From Paracentrotus lividus (Eukaryota > Echinodermata > Echinoidea > Camarodonta > Echinidae), in contig CALNVZ010003434.1 in NCBI GenBank assembly GCA_940671915.1, forward strand, positions 15,863,959 to 15,927,958: a stretch of 64,000 bases of DNA. The letters are read 5' to 3'. Under the pieces are notes generated by a model. That model saw nothing but the letters and a program-made list of their open reading frames with translations, was not told where the DNA came from and did no database searches. Below are positions 46,096 to 59,100 of the stretch, one piece after another. The first letter of the stretch is position 1, and every line of letters starts with the position of its first letter. Made by a program: the position numbers and the translations under genes.

Positions 46096-47498
46096 CAAGA
46101 AAAATATTTTTATAAAATTTGTTAAATCTGTTATTGATTTTTAGAATATGAATCATGATACATGACAATAATAAATTCAAAAGTAAAACAGAATATGTCA
46201 TTTCTACTTTAAGTCATGCAGTATCAGGTGAAAATTATGCAAAGTGTCTCGTGCCAGGCCCAGCACAGGCAGCAGAGGCAGACATGATCGGCCTGTGATT
46301 GAAGTTCCATACAGTCAATGCACACGATCAAGTTTATCAAGGGCGGATTCAGCACTCTGCCAACACACTGTGAAGGGATTTCTCTCTCTCAATCACACGC
46401 ACGGCTGGCTCATAATATTGCCTCTTACCTCCTTATTTCTCGACAAAAATGGAACCAGAAGGGCTGTCAAAATGCTCACATAATACATAAAATCAAGGAG
46501 TATACGTTCCAAAAGATTACATAGCGAGATATAACACATACCTGATAAATTTCGAGATTTTCTGGTTCAAGTGTACGGGGAAAATTGAGAATATGCTTCC
46601 TCCCCTGTGCTGAGTTGTTCGTGAACGCTCCTCCTAAAAAAAAATATTATGAGGAAGAATGTCGCCCTCTTGAGTTCGAGTATCTTTCCAGGGGCGTGAA
46701 CGTGAACATGGCTAGTTAATAATTAAGCTCTTTTTTATTTATTATTTATGGGCATTTGGAAAGCGAAATGGAAAGAGATTTCTCTAAGATCTGTCTTTCA
46801 TAGACGTCAATCAACGGGGACATACCCCCGATGATTTTTAGAAGGGAAAATCATATCAATTTTGTCCCCGCGTTTTATCAAAAAGTTTGTGGAAAATTAT
46901 AACATAAGGGGTTAACTGTTTATTAATTAAACTTATCTTTAATTTTGATAGGACCATGGAAATTTCACAATTTGGATTCCGTTGTTAAATTTAGAAAATT
47001 TATAATCATTCATTATAGGCCTACATATTAGGTTTCCTTTTGGTCAGTGACTGCCCTGACAGCTTAATAATCTCCTTTGTTTATTGTAATTAGCTAATTA
47101 TGAAGTGGTATATTATTTCATTTCCAAGAATAAGTAATTAAAGGTTGTAGACAACTTAGATACCACCATGGGCGTAGACACGCATTAATTTCTTTTGTTA
47201 GTGGAGGGCCCGATCTATAATGATTCATCACCCCCCCCCCCAGTAAGAAAAGAAAGTGCGTCCCGCTCTACGCCAGCAGTGGATAGCACAATCCATCTTA
47301 AGATCAGTGTACAAACAAATTCAAACAATATTGAGGGAACATAATGGATTGGGTCTAATATTTTCCCCAAAAAAATCATGGATGAACTTCAAAATAGAAC
47401 GCTACTTTCAAAACAATGATGTTAGAAGACCCACCCATATTTGAAGTTTGCAAGAACTTTCAAGGAGTACAGAAGACCTTGCTATATATATAGGCCTA
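46096..47498. other. Intergenic, nothing recognised
   Basis: No gene, RNA gene or transposon end was found. A small oligo-C run lies at 47231. Open frames are short and without motifs. Confidence 0.4.
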
Positions 47499-49198
47499 CA
47501 GTTGTCCGCAAAATTGCTCATACCCCTGTCGTTTTTTAAGTTTTTTAGTCGTGCTCCTAACGGAATGCGTTTCGTCAAACTTTTTGTTGATAAGTATTGG
47601 ACAATTAGGAAAATTTGAAATTTTGAGAAATTTGGTAGTCTAGGGGTATTTTGTTGACAGATTTACTAAAACTAAAAAACTAAAAACACCATGTTCATAA
47701 TTATTCATACCCTATAGGGGTGCCAAATCTAATTTCTTATCTAATCATCTGGATTATAATTATTTATTTAAATTTCCACCTAAAATAGTTCTTGCGAATG
47801 TCCAGAACCATCATTCATGTCTTCCGTGTGTTTTGACCAGTGCGTCCGCTGGAGAACGTCCAGGTTGTGTAAGGTTGCATGGTCTTTGGGCCATTTTGTG
47901 AGTCTTCAACTTACCAGACATATTTCTCAAGGGATTCTTGTCAGGTCGTCAAATTTTCCTCTCAAGATCATTCATTATGATTGTCCTTGAACTACTTCTG
48001 GACTAACATGGCCGTATGATTCTGAACTTTGTCCTGTTGATATGTCCAATGCTGTCCCAGGTAACTTAATTTAACAAGCATACTTCTGCAAATTTTTATC
48101 CAGGATCTTAATTAAAATGTCCTCACCGGGCGGGATGCCTCCTATTCTGAACAGATTCCCAGTGCTACCCACACTGATAATCCCCAATGGCAGTTCTATG
48201 TGAATGCAATGACATGTGCTAAAATCAGGACACTGTTCTTTAAATTGACTCGGATTCATATTTTTGGGGCCAAATTGAAGGAAGTAGGCCTACATATCAC
48301 TCGTAAATTCTAATTTTCTTTCTTCAACTTATATAATTATGGGCCATAAGTTAAAGTTCTGGTTTAAATGAGATCAGGAACTGTCCAGAGGCCTCCCGGT
48401 GTGTCTGACTGCAAAACTGGAGTCTGTATTGGGAAGTGTCTGTATATATATCCTCTATGCAGTATTTGCTCATTGGCACCTTCGTCTTTGGCCGGTCAGT
48501 GGTATCCATTACGACTTTGGTTGTGATCTGTGTGTTATTGTAGGTCTCTGAGTATACTTATTTGGCAATTCAAGGAAACATCTTGCACTTTTAGTCATGC
48601 TCATGGAAGCTTTTTCCCAAGTGTCTGATATCTGGTGCTCTTGAAAGAAGCACTTGAGTGTTAAATCAGGGACTAAAAAGTGTGGGTAGAGTGGTTATTC
48701 TATTTTAATAACATTCATCTGAATGTTCCTAAGTGAAAATTTCAAAGTCCTGGCAAGAAACCCAAAATAAAGGGGTTGGAAAGCTGAAGACTTACAGGAT
48801 GGATCAAAGGCCATGCAACCTGACTCAGCGTGGAGCCGGAGGCTTCCAGAGGACACATGGGCCAGACCCCACAGAAGCCATGAAGAAAGACTATAGACTT
48901 TTGCAAAAATATTTCAGATGGTTATTTGAAGAAAATAATATGTATTTGTGGTTATTTGATAAGAAATTGGACTGGGTACCCCTAGGGTATGAATAATTAT
49001 GAACATGGTGCTTTTCGTAAACCTGTCAATAAAATACCCCTGGAATACCAAATCGCTCAAAATATAAAATTTTCTTAATAGTCCAGATGTTGGTAACATA
49101 CTGATCACCAAAAAGTTTGACGAAACTCATTAATAAAAAAAGTAAAATTAAAAAAACTTAAAAAATGTCAGGGGTATGAACAATTTTGCGGACAACTG
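47499..49198. mobile_element. Tc1/mariner-like element, degenerate
   Basis: Long inverted ends of ~220 bp (47499-47720 and 48979-49198) start CAGTTGTCCGCAAAATTG. They share gtttcgtcaaactttttg and ttcataattattcataccct. Total length 1.70 kb is typical of Tc1-like elements, and both ends sit in TATATA flanks, fitting TA target preference. No intact transposase frame remains; only short remnants are seen. The class is assigned from size, long TIRs and flanks. Confidence 0.7.
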
Positions 49199-49497
49199 GA
49201 GATATATATGTTAAAAAAAAAAACCCAATTCTTCTTGATATATTTATTGCTTCCTTGATATCTAGATCAGGTGAGCTAGGCGATGGGCTGACACTCCCCC
49301 TTAGGTATCTGTAGGAAAGCACACTGAAAGATTTCTCTGTCGAAGTAGGCTAAATAACTTTTTGGAAGGGTCTAAATTCTCCCGACTATGATTTTATGTT
49401 ATTAAATCTTTTATTGGCCTATATTGATTTTTATCAAGGAGCTTCAAATCCTTGCTTTTATCTCAATTTCATTCCCTTTTTTCTACATTTCTCTCAC

Positions 49498-49640
49498 CAG
49501 GGGGGCGTTTCATGAAAGGACTTGTCGGACGTTTTATCCGACAAACTGTTATAAGCTACTGAAATGCTTGCATCTGATTGGCTAAGAGCAAATTTGTCGG
49601 ATAAAATGTCCGACAAGTCCTTTGATGAAATGCCCCCCTG
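49498..49640. mobile_element. MITE family A copy 3 (best preserved)
   Basis: The ends caggggggcgtttcatgaaa and tttgatgaaatgcccccctg are near-perfect. The inverted arms include aggacttgtcggac and tttatccgacaaa. The centre is ctgattggctaagagc. It is followed by a (CT)n microsatellite at about 49664-49710. Confidence 0.9.
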
Positions 49641-49658
49641 GGCCTCTCTATTTCTATT

Positions 49659-49698
<40 letters not shown>

Positions 49699-49859
49699 TC
49701 TCTCTTTTGATCTACCTTTCTCTCTTTCTCTCTCCAACACTCGTCCGGCAGCTCAGGAGATGAATAGGGGAGGGGAATCATATCCCATGATAAAAGGAAA
49801 GGGGTAGGGGCCTTGCATTCAGTAACAAAGAAAGAAAAAAAAAAAAACAACGACAACAA

Positions 49860-51402
49860 CAACAACTACAACAACAACCACCCCCACCCCCTCCCAAGTA
49901 TAGCAATCAATACTCTCATACATAACAAAAATTTCAATAATCAGAACACACATTTGATAAGGTCGTACACAACTGGGTTTATTAATTTAGAACAATGTAG
50001 TACACAAATGAGCATATTATTTCATCACAGGTTGTATTACTTCAGAAATCAAGTATACCAAGTATAGCAGATTACAACAATGGCCGGATAACTTTATACA
50101 CAAATAGTAAACCTCGGAATATATTAACTGAAAAAGCATGAGCTGTATTGTATTCTATATTTTTTTTAAAATAAACCTTGGATTTAAGTACATTTAATTG
50201 AACGAATGACAGATATATTACAACATGATATCACTCGCATGGGTAGGCCTTATTAATATCAACACATTAGGACCTACCGAGTGTATTATGAATGCATTAC
50301 TTTGTTTATTAAGTAGTCAGATACCGGTACATCAACACTGCACTAATTAACAAAATAATAACTTAGTGATATACTACACCTTGAATCATGTATATTACTG
50401 GTTTTTTTTTAAACCTGTGAATCAATTTACATTGCACACATTGTACTGTGTGTATATTCCTTGTATGTGCTACAAAAGTAGACTGGAATAATTCACAATT
50501 TCTTTCCCATTAGTCAATTGATTGATTGAATAATTCATTTAGAACATTATGAAGTACAACACTGGACTAACAAATTGCAAACATACTGTTTAATAGCATC
50601 ATGACAGGGTACACTAATTCTTCACTGGTTTATTAATTCACAAGATAATATCTAAAAGCATAGTACTTATTTACTGGGTATATTCATCCATATTACACAT
50701 AATAGTACTTTTTTACTGGGTATATTCATTCATATGACACATCATAGTACTTTTTTTTTTACTGGGTATATTCATTCACATTTCATATCAGTATTTTATA
50801 CATGTAGCTAAAAACACCACTTAATTTTTCAAGTCAAACTTAGGGATCTAATAGTGGAGCAGTAGCACAACCTTGGGTTACACAAATCAATTTCAAGCAA
50901 AGCAAATAAAACATATTTTTACCAAGGTAACATTTATGACAAAATAACAATCCGTGATCTTTTTATTTAGTTCCACAATATTTAAATAGCAGAGTGCAGC
51001 TTGCCTAATCTATATAAGATTTGTCCCAAAAGTTTAAGATGTTCTGCCCGAAGTATTTCGAAATTTTTTTTTTTCTTTTTAATTTATAGAATTCCACAAT
51101 CATGACGTTATTGCATTATCCTCACCACTAATCAAATTAGTAATATTACAATTGCACAAGTCAGCCGCATAATATCCAGCTGTAAATTGCCTTGATAGAG
51201 TGAGCAAAATTGAGAAAGATTATACTAGTAATAAACATGCTTATGAATCAACATAAATAGTACTATACCATGTGAATTAATCGAACTTGTGATTATACAT
51301 TTGTTTTTGGCAAGATCATTGGTAAAGTTTGGTTAAAATTTCAGTTGAGGGTTAAGTAATGTGAAAAATTGTCTGCATTCAAATTGTTAATTTTTTTTCT
51401 TC
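49860..51402. other. AT-rich intergenic DNA
   Basis: It lies downstream (minus sense) of SARM1. It contains a small tandem repeat (50655-50790) but no recognised gene. Confidence 0.4.
50655..50790. repeat. Tandem repeat, ~46-bp unit, three copies
   Basis: Three units share 'catagtactt-T(n)-actgggtatattcattcatatt'. Length differences are mostly in the T run. Confidence 0.8.
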
Positions 51403-51838
51403 AGTCAACTCCCGTTTTAACCCGTTGTGTACTAAGCCTGCATATATGCAGGCTGGACAAATATAGAACATTCCTCTTGTTGATGGTTTATTTCACCCAT
51501 TATTGCATGAACAAATAAAAACCTTGTTAAATTCAAGTTATAAGACATTGATACATGAACAAATGTCTTCTTTGTTTCACCATTAAATGAAAATAATTTG
51601 TTGTAGTCGTGCTTGACAACTGTGATTCAATCAGCTTAGTTAAATTTTCACAGTATTCAACGGGTTAAGAAGCATGGATACAACAGGGAATCTCTTATAA
51701 CAAGCCAATTCCCTCGATCCCAATTTCAAACATGAGCACATCTGTCTATGTGCCTTTGTGTTCAGTATAAGGAGACTTGGTTAAAATGAGGTAATTGGCT
51801 TGTTCCCAAACACATCATTATAATGGGAATGGACTGTA
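51403..51838. mobile_element. MITE family B interrupted by a piggyBac-like element
   Basis: The left end cagtcaactcccgttttaa and right end ttataatgggaatggactgt match family B ends. A TTAA element occupies 51421-51664, splitting the host near its left end. The remaining body ('cccaatttcaaacatgagcac') matches the copy at 53210-53395. Confidence 0.75.
51421..51664. mobile_element. piggyBac-like MITE, 244 bp, TTAA-flanked, nested
   Basis: TTAA at 51417-51420 and 51665-51668 flank inverted ends CCCGTTG and CAACGGG. Near the left end is the palindrome agcctgcatatatgcaggct. The interior is shared with 34930-35187. Confidence 0.8.
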
Positions 51839-53209
51839 TTTTCATTTGAATATTTGTAAATCACAGTGATGCATCACTTCGAAATCAGACACAAGTTGCC
51901 AAGGAAATTCAGCACAGTATCGAGGAATTTGGCAAAATAAAAAAAATTGTCTTATTTGGGGGCAATTATTTTTTGATTTTCTGAATTTCCAATGTTTCTT
52001 GTATGCTCTGTAAGAAAAAAAAAGAAGAAAAAAAGAGTAGAAATGATTAGGGGAAAGCCTTTTAAATGGATTGTTTTGTTGTAATCTTTGACTCTTTTCT
52101 GGCGACTTGTGTCTGATTTTGATATGATGAGTCACATTTATACCAAACATCAACATGTTATTGGTAACTACACAAAACCTACATAAACATCAGAACAAGT
52201 TTCCAGTCAGAAAATTAAGTGATACAATTGTAGGTTTATAAAAAATATGAGCACTGAAGCTTAGCCTATGGATTCATGTTCTACTCATCACACTCACTTC
52301 CCAATTTTGCTGCAAAGAGTAATTTGATAATACCAGCAAATGTTGTACTAAAAAAATATATATATTGTTGATAAAATTCAAAGCAGAACCCCCAGAAAAT
52401 ATTTCTAATTTACATAATCATAGCACTGGGCATCATATGGATTTGAGGGGTATTTGAGAAGTATTTCATTGTGTTCATATTAATTTTTTTTTGTAAATAA
52501 TAGGTTCCTGTTTGTAGCTTTTCTTGACCTTTATAATCGCATTGCGTCTCTGAAGATTTCACAATCATTGCTATCAAATAAAAGTTTCCTTAATATGCAC
52601 AGCTCCTTTTTAATAATATTACAGTTTAAACTCCGTTAAGCGTTAAAACAATGATATATTCCAGAATAAGTTTCTACCATATAAATAAAATACAAGAAAA
52701 CATAGGGTGTATTTTGCAAATAGCACAATTAATTTTGAATTGTCATGGGTATAAATAGCAGTTATCATAATAATAGTACAAATGAACAAAAGATGGGTTT
52801 AACTACTTCTCCAATGTGACTCTGATTATTGTATTTCTTAAGTATTATGCACTGTACATTGTGTACATTTATTTTGGTAATTTTCTAGACAAGTGATTAC
52901 GTGACCTTTAAGTTGTACTGACTTCATTTTCATATAATAACAAAGACATAGTTTTAGAAGCCTGATTCCTAGCTACCACACTTCGGGATATATCGCAATA
53001 GCAAATTAAAATGCAAAAATGAATGCAAAAAATAAATCGCCTATGTACAGCACCTACACTGTAAGGGAGGTAAAGGTATCAAAACATGTATGCTGCATAC
53101 ATTCAAGTATAAAAACAAAAAACATTATATCCTAAACGAATACGTAGTAGTTCACACAATAAAATAACAATGTAGTCTCATGGTTGGGATACATGTATAA
53201 CATTAACTT
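51839..53209. other. AT-rich intergenic DNA, nothing recognised
   Basis: No coding, RNA or mobile feature could be supported. Confidence 0.4.
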
Positions 53210-53395
53210 CAGTCTACTCCCATTATAGCAAGTATGGATGAAACAAGAATTTATCATTAAAATGCAATTATCCTCCTCCCAATGTCAAACATGTGCACAT
53301 GTGCCTACATGTATGTTGTGCCTATAATTTGAATATTACTTTAAACGATAATTTACTTGGTTCCGAGCACCTCGTTATAATGGGAGCAGACTGTA
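53210..53395. mobile_element. MITE family B, uninterrupted copy (186 bp)
   Basis: The ends cagtctactcccattatag and cgttataatgggagcagact are inverted complements. The body has 'caatgtcaaacatgtgcaca'. It serves as the reference for the interrupted copies at 14625-14918 and 51403-51838; a right end alone is seen at about 59520-59546. Confidence 0.8.
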
Positions 53396-55436
53396 TTATT
53401 TTTTGTTGGTATAAAAAATCAAACCAAAGTACTGATGGGAATAACACAATACTTGCACCATGTAAACAACATTCCATAAAACAATCTTTACTTTGACAAA
53501 AATCAACAATGTTGAAAGAACAGCTGTTTTGAACTTGTACTTCTACTACTACTAATAATAATAACTAGCATTTAGTGCGCTCTTCATAGTAAACTAAATC
53601 ACAGCATTATTACCCCGGTCTTTGGATTCATTTACGATTTACTACAGTGTTTATCTTCACCTCTTTAGAACATTTGCCAAAATGTCAAAGGAATCCAGAG
53701 GAATTAATTCTGAACTATTACCAAAATTCAAGATGACTAATAATAACTGAGATAAATGTTTTAATAAGTCGCACAATAATCAACAAGATCATCTAATTAC
53801 ATGAAGCCTGATAAATGATTTGTGTTTATTTACAAATTAATAGAATTGTACAATCTATTCCATATACATATTGCTAAAAGCCACAGCTGAACAAAAGTAA
53901 AAATTATAAAAAAATTCTGTATGCACCATATGCATTTGGGATTACTTCATCAAATATACATCAAGTATTACAGGAACACAAACACACACACAATCTCTTC
54001 CTCATCAAAATAATAGTTCTCTGTAGAATTTGATATGATTATAGATATTTAGAACTCTCAATTTCTCTGTATATATGAATTATTTTATAATTATACACGC
54101 ACATTTACAGGCTTAAATCATAGATATATAGATTATTCAACCAAAAGCTAAGCTATATTTCTAAAAGATATTCTAATATTTCTTATCGATACTCTAATAT
54201 TGCAGCTATTCCTTGACCGAGAGTGCTAGAATATACTTTTTCAGATTTTGACATTATGCCAAACGAGTTAATGAAAAAGGTGAAATTGTCTGCTTTGGGT
54301 TAAACTAACCCAATAACGTTGACAAATTACTCATGGGGAAAGGATAAGAAAATAGCTAAGCACTTTTTCTTCAGGTACAGAATGAAATTCAGCACGATGA
54401 CAGATGCATCATCTTATTTTATTGTTTTTCTATAATTTGTTGCACACTTTTGTGTTATCTTACTTATCTTACTTAACATTTCTCGTTTTGTAGGCAAGAT
54501 AGAATTAGGAGACGGGTTGTGGGTGTCACAAACTAACTAGTCTATTAAACCCTTTAAGATATTTCTCCCTTAACATCACACATTTTAGAGTAAATTGCAC
54601 AAATTTACCAATCATTGTTTTTACGGGCATGATCCAAGAGGAGAGTCACAAACTTACATACTCTAAGACTAAGAGTAAATTCAAGCAAATGGAGACTCAA
54701 ATATTTCATTATATTAGCATTCTCATTATTTAAAATATCAACATCTATGTAGTAGCACTCTGCAATTAAGAATGGAGCATATAAGTACAGGTACCAGGGA
54801 GAACATTCCTAAGTATGCATGTAAGGATTATGTACATCATGACTGCACTGAGTAAACTAAGCCTACACCTACATGTACATGTTTGCAAAGTCATCACTTT
54901 TCTTCTAGCCTAATCTTCATTGAAGATTACTGAATAATCTTCATTTAATACTAGAAGCAGGACAACAAGGTAATTGATACAGTAATGCTAAGTACTACCA
55001 TCATTGATGGTTCTCAAGCAAATTCACAGGTGTGCTAATTGGTAAGACATGCTACACTCATCGCTACTGGCTCTTTACCCAAATGCACTTGCTAAGACGT
55101 CCTATGTCCAAGACCAGCGCTGGTCTTTGAGTCTTTATGCACCTGCTAAGATATGCCACTAAATGTACAACCACTGCTAAGTCTGAATGTAACACAAGAC
55201 CCTAAGCACTCACTAATACATGCTTCTATAGTCATCAGAGCTTACTACATGTAATAATATTAACAACTCTTTCTATATAGTACACTGTAGCTTTCCGGTT
55301 AAATAACTGCTCGAAGCATTTGACATTAAACTATCATCTCTGTCATTGGATTCTGATTCTACGCTGGAAATTGCAGACACTACACTGGACAAGGGAGCAT
55401 TTTGGCTAGCACACAAAACCAGGACATCGCTTTATC
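53396..55436. other. AT-rich intergenic DNA downstream of SARM1
   Basis: It has a fragment of the 'attaccccggtc' dispersed repeat near 53560-53630 and otherwise nothing recognised. Part could be SARM1 3' UTR, but no signal decides this. Confidence 0.4.
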
Positions 55437-55790
55437 CGTCACTGCTGAATCCTAGACATGCTACTACCGTTCCTTTGGGTTCCTAGGCAACTACTATTGT
55501 CACTGCTGAATCCTAGGACATGCTACTACCGTCCTTTGGGTTCCTAGGGCAAGCTACTATTGTCACTGCTGAATCCTAGGACATGCTACTACTACGTCCC
55601 TTGGGTTCCTAGGGCAAGCTACTATTGTCACTGCTGAATCCTAGGACATGCTACTACGTCCTTTGGGTTCCTAGGGCAAGCTACTATTGTCTCTGTACGT
55701 TCCTAGGACATGCTACTACTGTCCCTTTGGGTTCCTTGGGCAAGCTACTACTGTCACTATCAATTCCTAGGACACGCTACCACAGTGAGC
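55437..55790. repeat. Minisatellite, ~62-bp unit with CCTAGG sites
   Basis: Five to six units share 'cactgctgaatcctaggacatgctacta' and 'gggttcctagggcaagctactattgt' (each piece common to most units). Late units diverge, and two more 'attcctaggaca' fragments appear at 56000-56035. It begins within ~290 bases of the SARM1 stop codon. Confidence 0.85.
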
Positions 55791-56077
55791 AGGCTATGCA
55801 GAAATGACAAAATTCGCCATTTTCTAGCTGTTTTCAAAAGGTTTATGAAACAGCGATAAAACAGAGATAAAAGAGAGACTTTCAGCTCCAAAACGGCAAG
55901 TCTATTCACCCAGAAATCTCCAAAAAGAGTTAAGAAAGAGAGGGAAAATAGTTAGGGAACTGTGATGGCAGAAGAGGGCTTGCTCGCTATGTACTGCCGA
56001 TTCCTAGGACATGGTGCTTCTATTCCTAGGACAACGCTACTTCCACCAACTGCTGGTTCTCAATCCATGTCCTGCCA

Positions 56078-56189
56078 TCATCTGCCTGACTGCCATGATC
56101 TCATTGTCGATGTATTTCTCCATGTTTTCCTCTCCTTGAGAAACCTTTCCAGTTTGTCGATGCATGCATCCTGGTAATCATGGATCCAT
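56078..56189 (-). CDS. SARM1: SARM1 last coding exon
   Basis: The acceptor ttttttatag completes the Lys codon of GIK and gives [20 protein letters not shown], matching human KWSHEYQEATIEKIIRFLQ. The frame then ends at TGA (56080-56078). An alternative frame from about the KER codons gives [18 protein letters not shown] and runs to a TAG at 56037-56039. It looks at least as protein-like, so a further indel near 56125 is possible. Confidence 0.85.
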
Positions 56190-59100
56190 CTATAAAAAAA
56201 GAAGAATAATGATAGCAATAAATTATTTCACACTCATATCCATTACAAAGAATTTCTAAGGTATAGCTTTGAACACACAAGCATTGAAAGTTCAGGGGTT
56301 TCTGGGAAAACACCAAAATAGGGTTTTCTATAGTTCAGTCGGTAGAGCACCAGTCTCTCAATCCATGTCTTGGGTCAAGTCCCGTTGGAATCCCATTTTC
56401 TTTGGTCATTTTCACAGAGAGAAAAACGACTATATTACCTATGAATATGATATCAGAGATACGACAAATAGAATATGAATTAATTAAACATGAGATAGGT
56501 TCTCAAGGGTTTTTGGGTGAGATGCTAAGAAAGGGTGAAAATCTGACTGAGTGCGGAAGGGATGTAAAGGGGGGGGGGGGGCAGCGCAGTAAATGCTCTG
56601 TCATCCCAACTTCTTCTGTGATCTTTTAGGGGAATCAGACAATTGAAGACCTGTATGTACAGTTGAAGAGGATGAATGAGAGATGAAATAGGGGTACGGT
56701 AAGTTTTCCATAAGCTTTGTTTATTATGATATTGAATAGTGATATTTTCACGGTTATGATATTTTACGGTAGGGAAACTCATAATCTCTTGCATAAATAG
56801 ACTTACTTGATTCCATTGAAGAAGCAGATACCACGCATGTCTTCAGGTAGGTCATCAGGCTTGGGCCATTTGAAGTTATCAATCACAGGTACAATGTTAC
56901 ATTTACACTCAATGGCTGTCACAAATCTCCTGTGAGTAGGCAATGAAAATAATAGATGTTGAATTTGCCATGTGCCTTTTACAGAGGGTGCAAGCACAAG
57001 TTTTAGCCTAATTATTAAAGTTTATATTTTGTGACAGTGATAGGGAAATGAAAGTTTCTTATATGACTACTTATTTCAGGATGAAAAAAACAATGAATTA
57101 AATTTAAATGTGTTCTTTGAGAAAAAGACAAATATCAAATTATGGTCCCTGTGGAGGAAGGGGGGGGGGGGTGGCAGGTGCCCCTTTGCCATTGTAACAA
57201 TTCAAGATCTGGCTTGCTTCAGATTTCAGAATTGTTAAAATCTAGCAATACATGTTTTGAGAATTGAAATAGTGTTATGGACGAAGGATGGTGTAAGATT
57301 GCGGTGCTTATTGGGGCATTTTGACAAGAAGATAAAAGAGGGGAGTATTAAAATAAGTTAGACATCATTATAAAAATATGGGAACTGACATTGTCTTAAC
57401 AATTTGACATACTTCACAGAGTAATAACAATAGGCCCAATCCGAAATAGATGGAATGGTGCCTTAAAGCGATGAACATTTACTGTATAACTGTATTAACA
57501 AAATTCACAAAATTATCCAGGCGCGTTTTCCCCAACTAAATGAAAATCATGAAATATAAAATACATGTAGGCAAAATATTGCCATATACAGTATATTTTG
57601 GACAAGGAAGATGGACTTACCCGATGAACCCAGTCCTTATGATCTTTATCTCCCATACACCTGTCTAGCGAACCTGATGAGAGGACCATGACAAAGCTCT
57701 TAGCACTCTTCACACTGTTCAGAAGATTGTTGTCAAATTTACCGGCCTCAAGTTTCTCCACATCGATGAAGACCGTGAAGCCACGCAACTGCAGGTGCAC
57801 CTTTAACAAGCTGGAGAGAAGACAAGATGAACAGTTTCAACACATATTCACTGTACAATCAGAGGTACCAATGAGAGATATAAAAGAAGTTTAAAGCTAA
57901 AAGCACTTATGATTTAAATTTATATCTTCCACCTGCCAACACTTACAAGACAGCTCGATACTCATGAACTCTAAAAATTATGTGAAAGGAAACTTGGATC
58001 AATTGCATGAAAATTACACTTGCTAAAAATCATTTAGTTGTCTTATTTCATTTAAAATCATGACAAAAAACATAATGGCAGGTCTCCTTAATATCTTACA
58101 AAAAGGATTACTCTCGGAGATAATGAAATTAATGGTCCTAAACCTATTGGCATTATAATACATTCTAAATATAACCTTCAACTACATGTAACTCATGCAA
58201 ATGTAATGCATACTTTTAAAAGTATGACCTCTATAATCCAACAAATGATATACCTTACCAGCAGAGACCCTGTTAAACTTCTGTAGCTGATGAAGACATC
58301 TAAATTCTTTCTTGGTTGCTTAATAGCATCACACTCACTGTACATACCTTGCTAGCAAAGGTCCAGTCGATCTCCTATAACTGATGACATCTAGACTCTT
58401 TCTTGATTGCATTTTAGCATTTAAAAAAAAAACAATGTACACAGGCACAAATCCAAGATTCTAAATTAGTAAAGGAACTGCAGGCCCAGTTGTTTGGGGA
58501 CGATAGTGGCTCTATTATGTTAGGGAATGGGCCAAGACTTTTAAATGTGTGACGTCAGGCTGCATCTGCTGCTGGTACATACCTTGCTAGCAGAGATCCA
58601 GTTGATCTTCTATAGCTAATGAAGACATCTAAACTCTTTCTTGGTTGGTTTTTAGCATCAGCTGGATCAGTCACCTGTTTGTCTTCGTTCTGAGGGCTGT
58701 CAAATACTTGAGGGTAGAAATCAATCCCTGAAACAAAGGAAAAGTCACTTATTAGGCATGGATACAACACAAATGTATTTCCAACTTCATGGAAGCAGAA
58801 GATCAGTATCTTACAATGAATTACAAACCATTGATTAAATCAGTTTCAGGATACACAAAACAAAAGGAAAGATAAAAACATGCTATCACCTTTTAAAGTC
58901 AGTATGACTGAGGGCACAGGCATGAGAAAATCAATTTCTTAATATAAAGGATAAAATAGAATTTATGGTCTGGTAAAATAAAAAGAAATTGATAAACAAT
59001 AATCTCAAATGAAACTTGTTATTGTTAATTAGCCATATCATGTGAGTTCATTGATTCCAATTTATTTATTATTTTTTAATTACATATTTACATGTAGCTG

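Noticed and set aside
48733..48996. Transposase ORF in the Tc1/mariner-like element
   Set aside because: The 88-codon frame shows no convincing DDE-domain motif and runs into the terminal repeat; it is kept only as a possible remnant.
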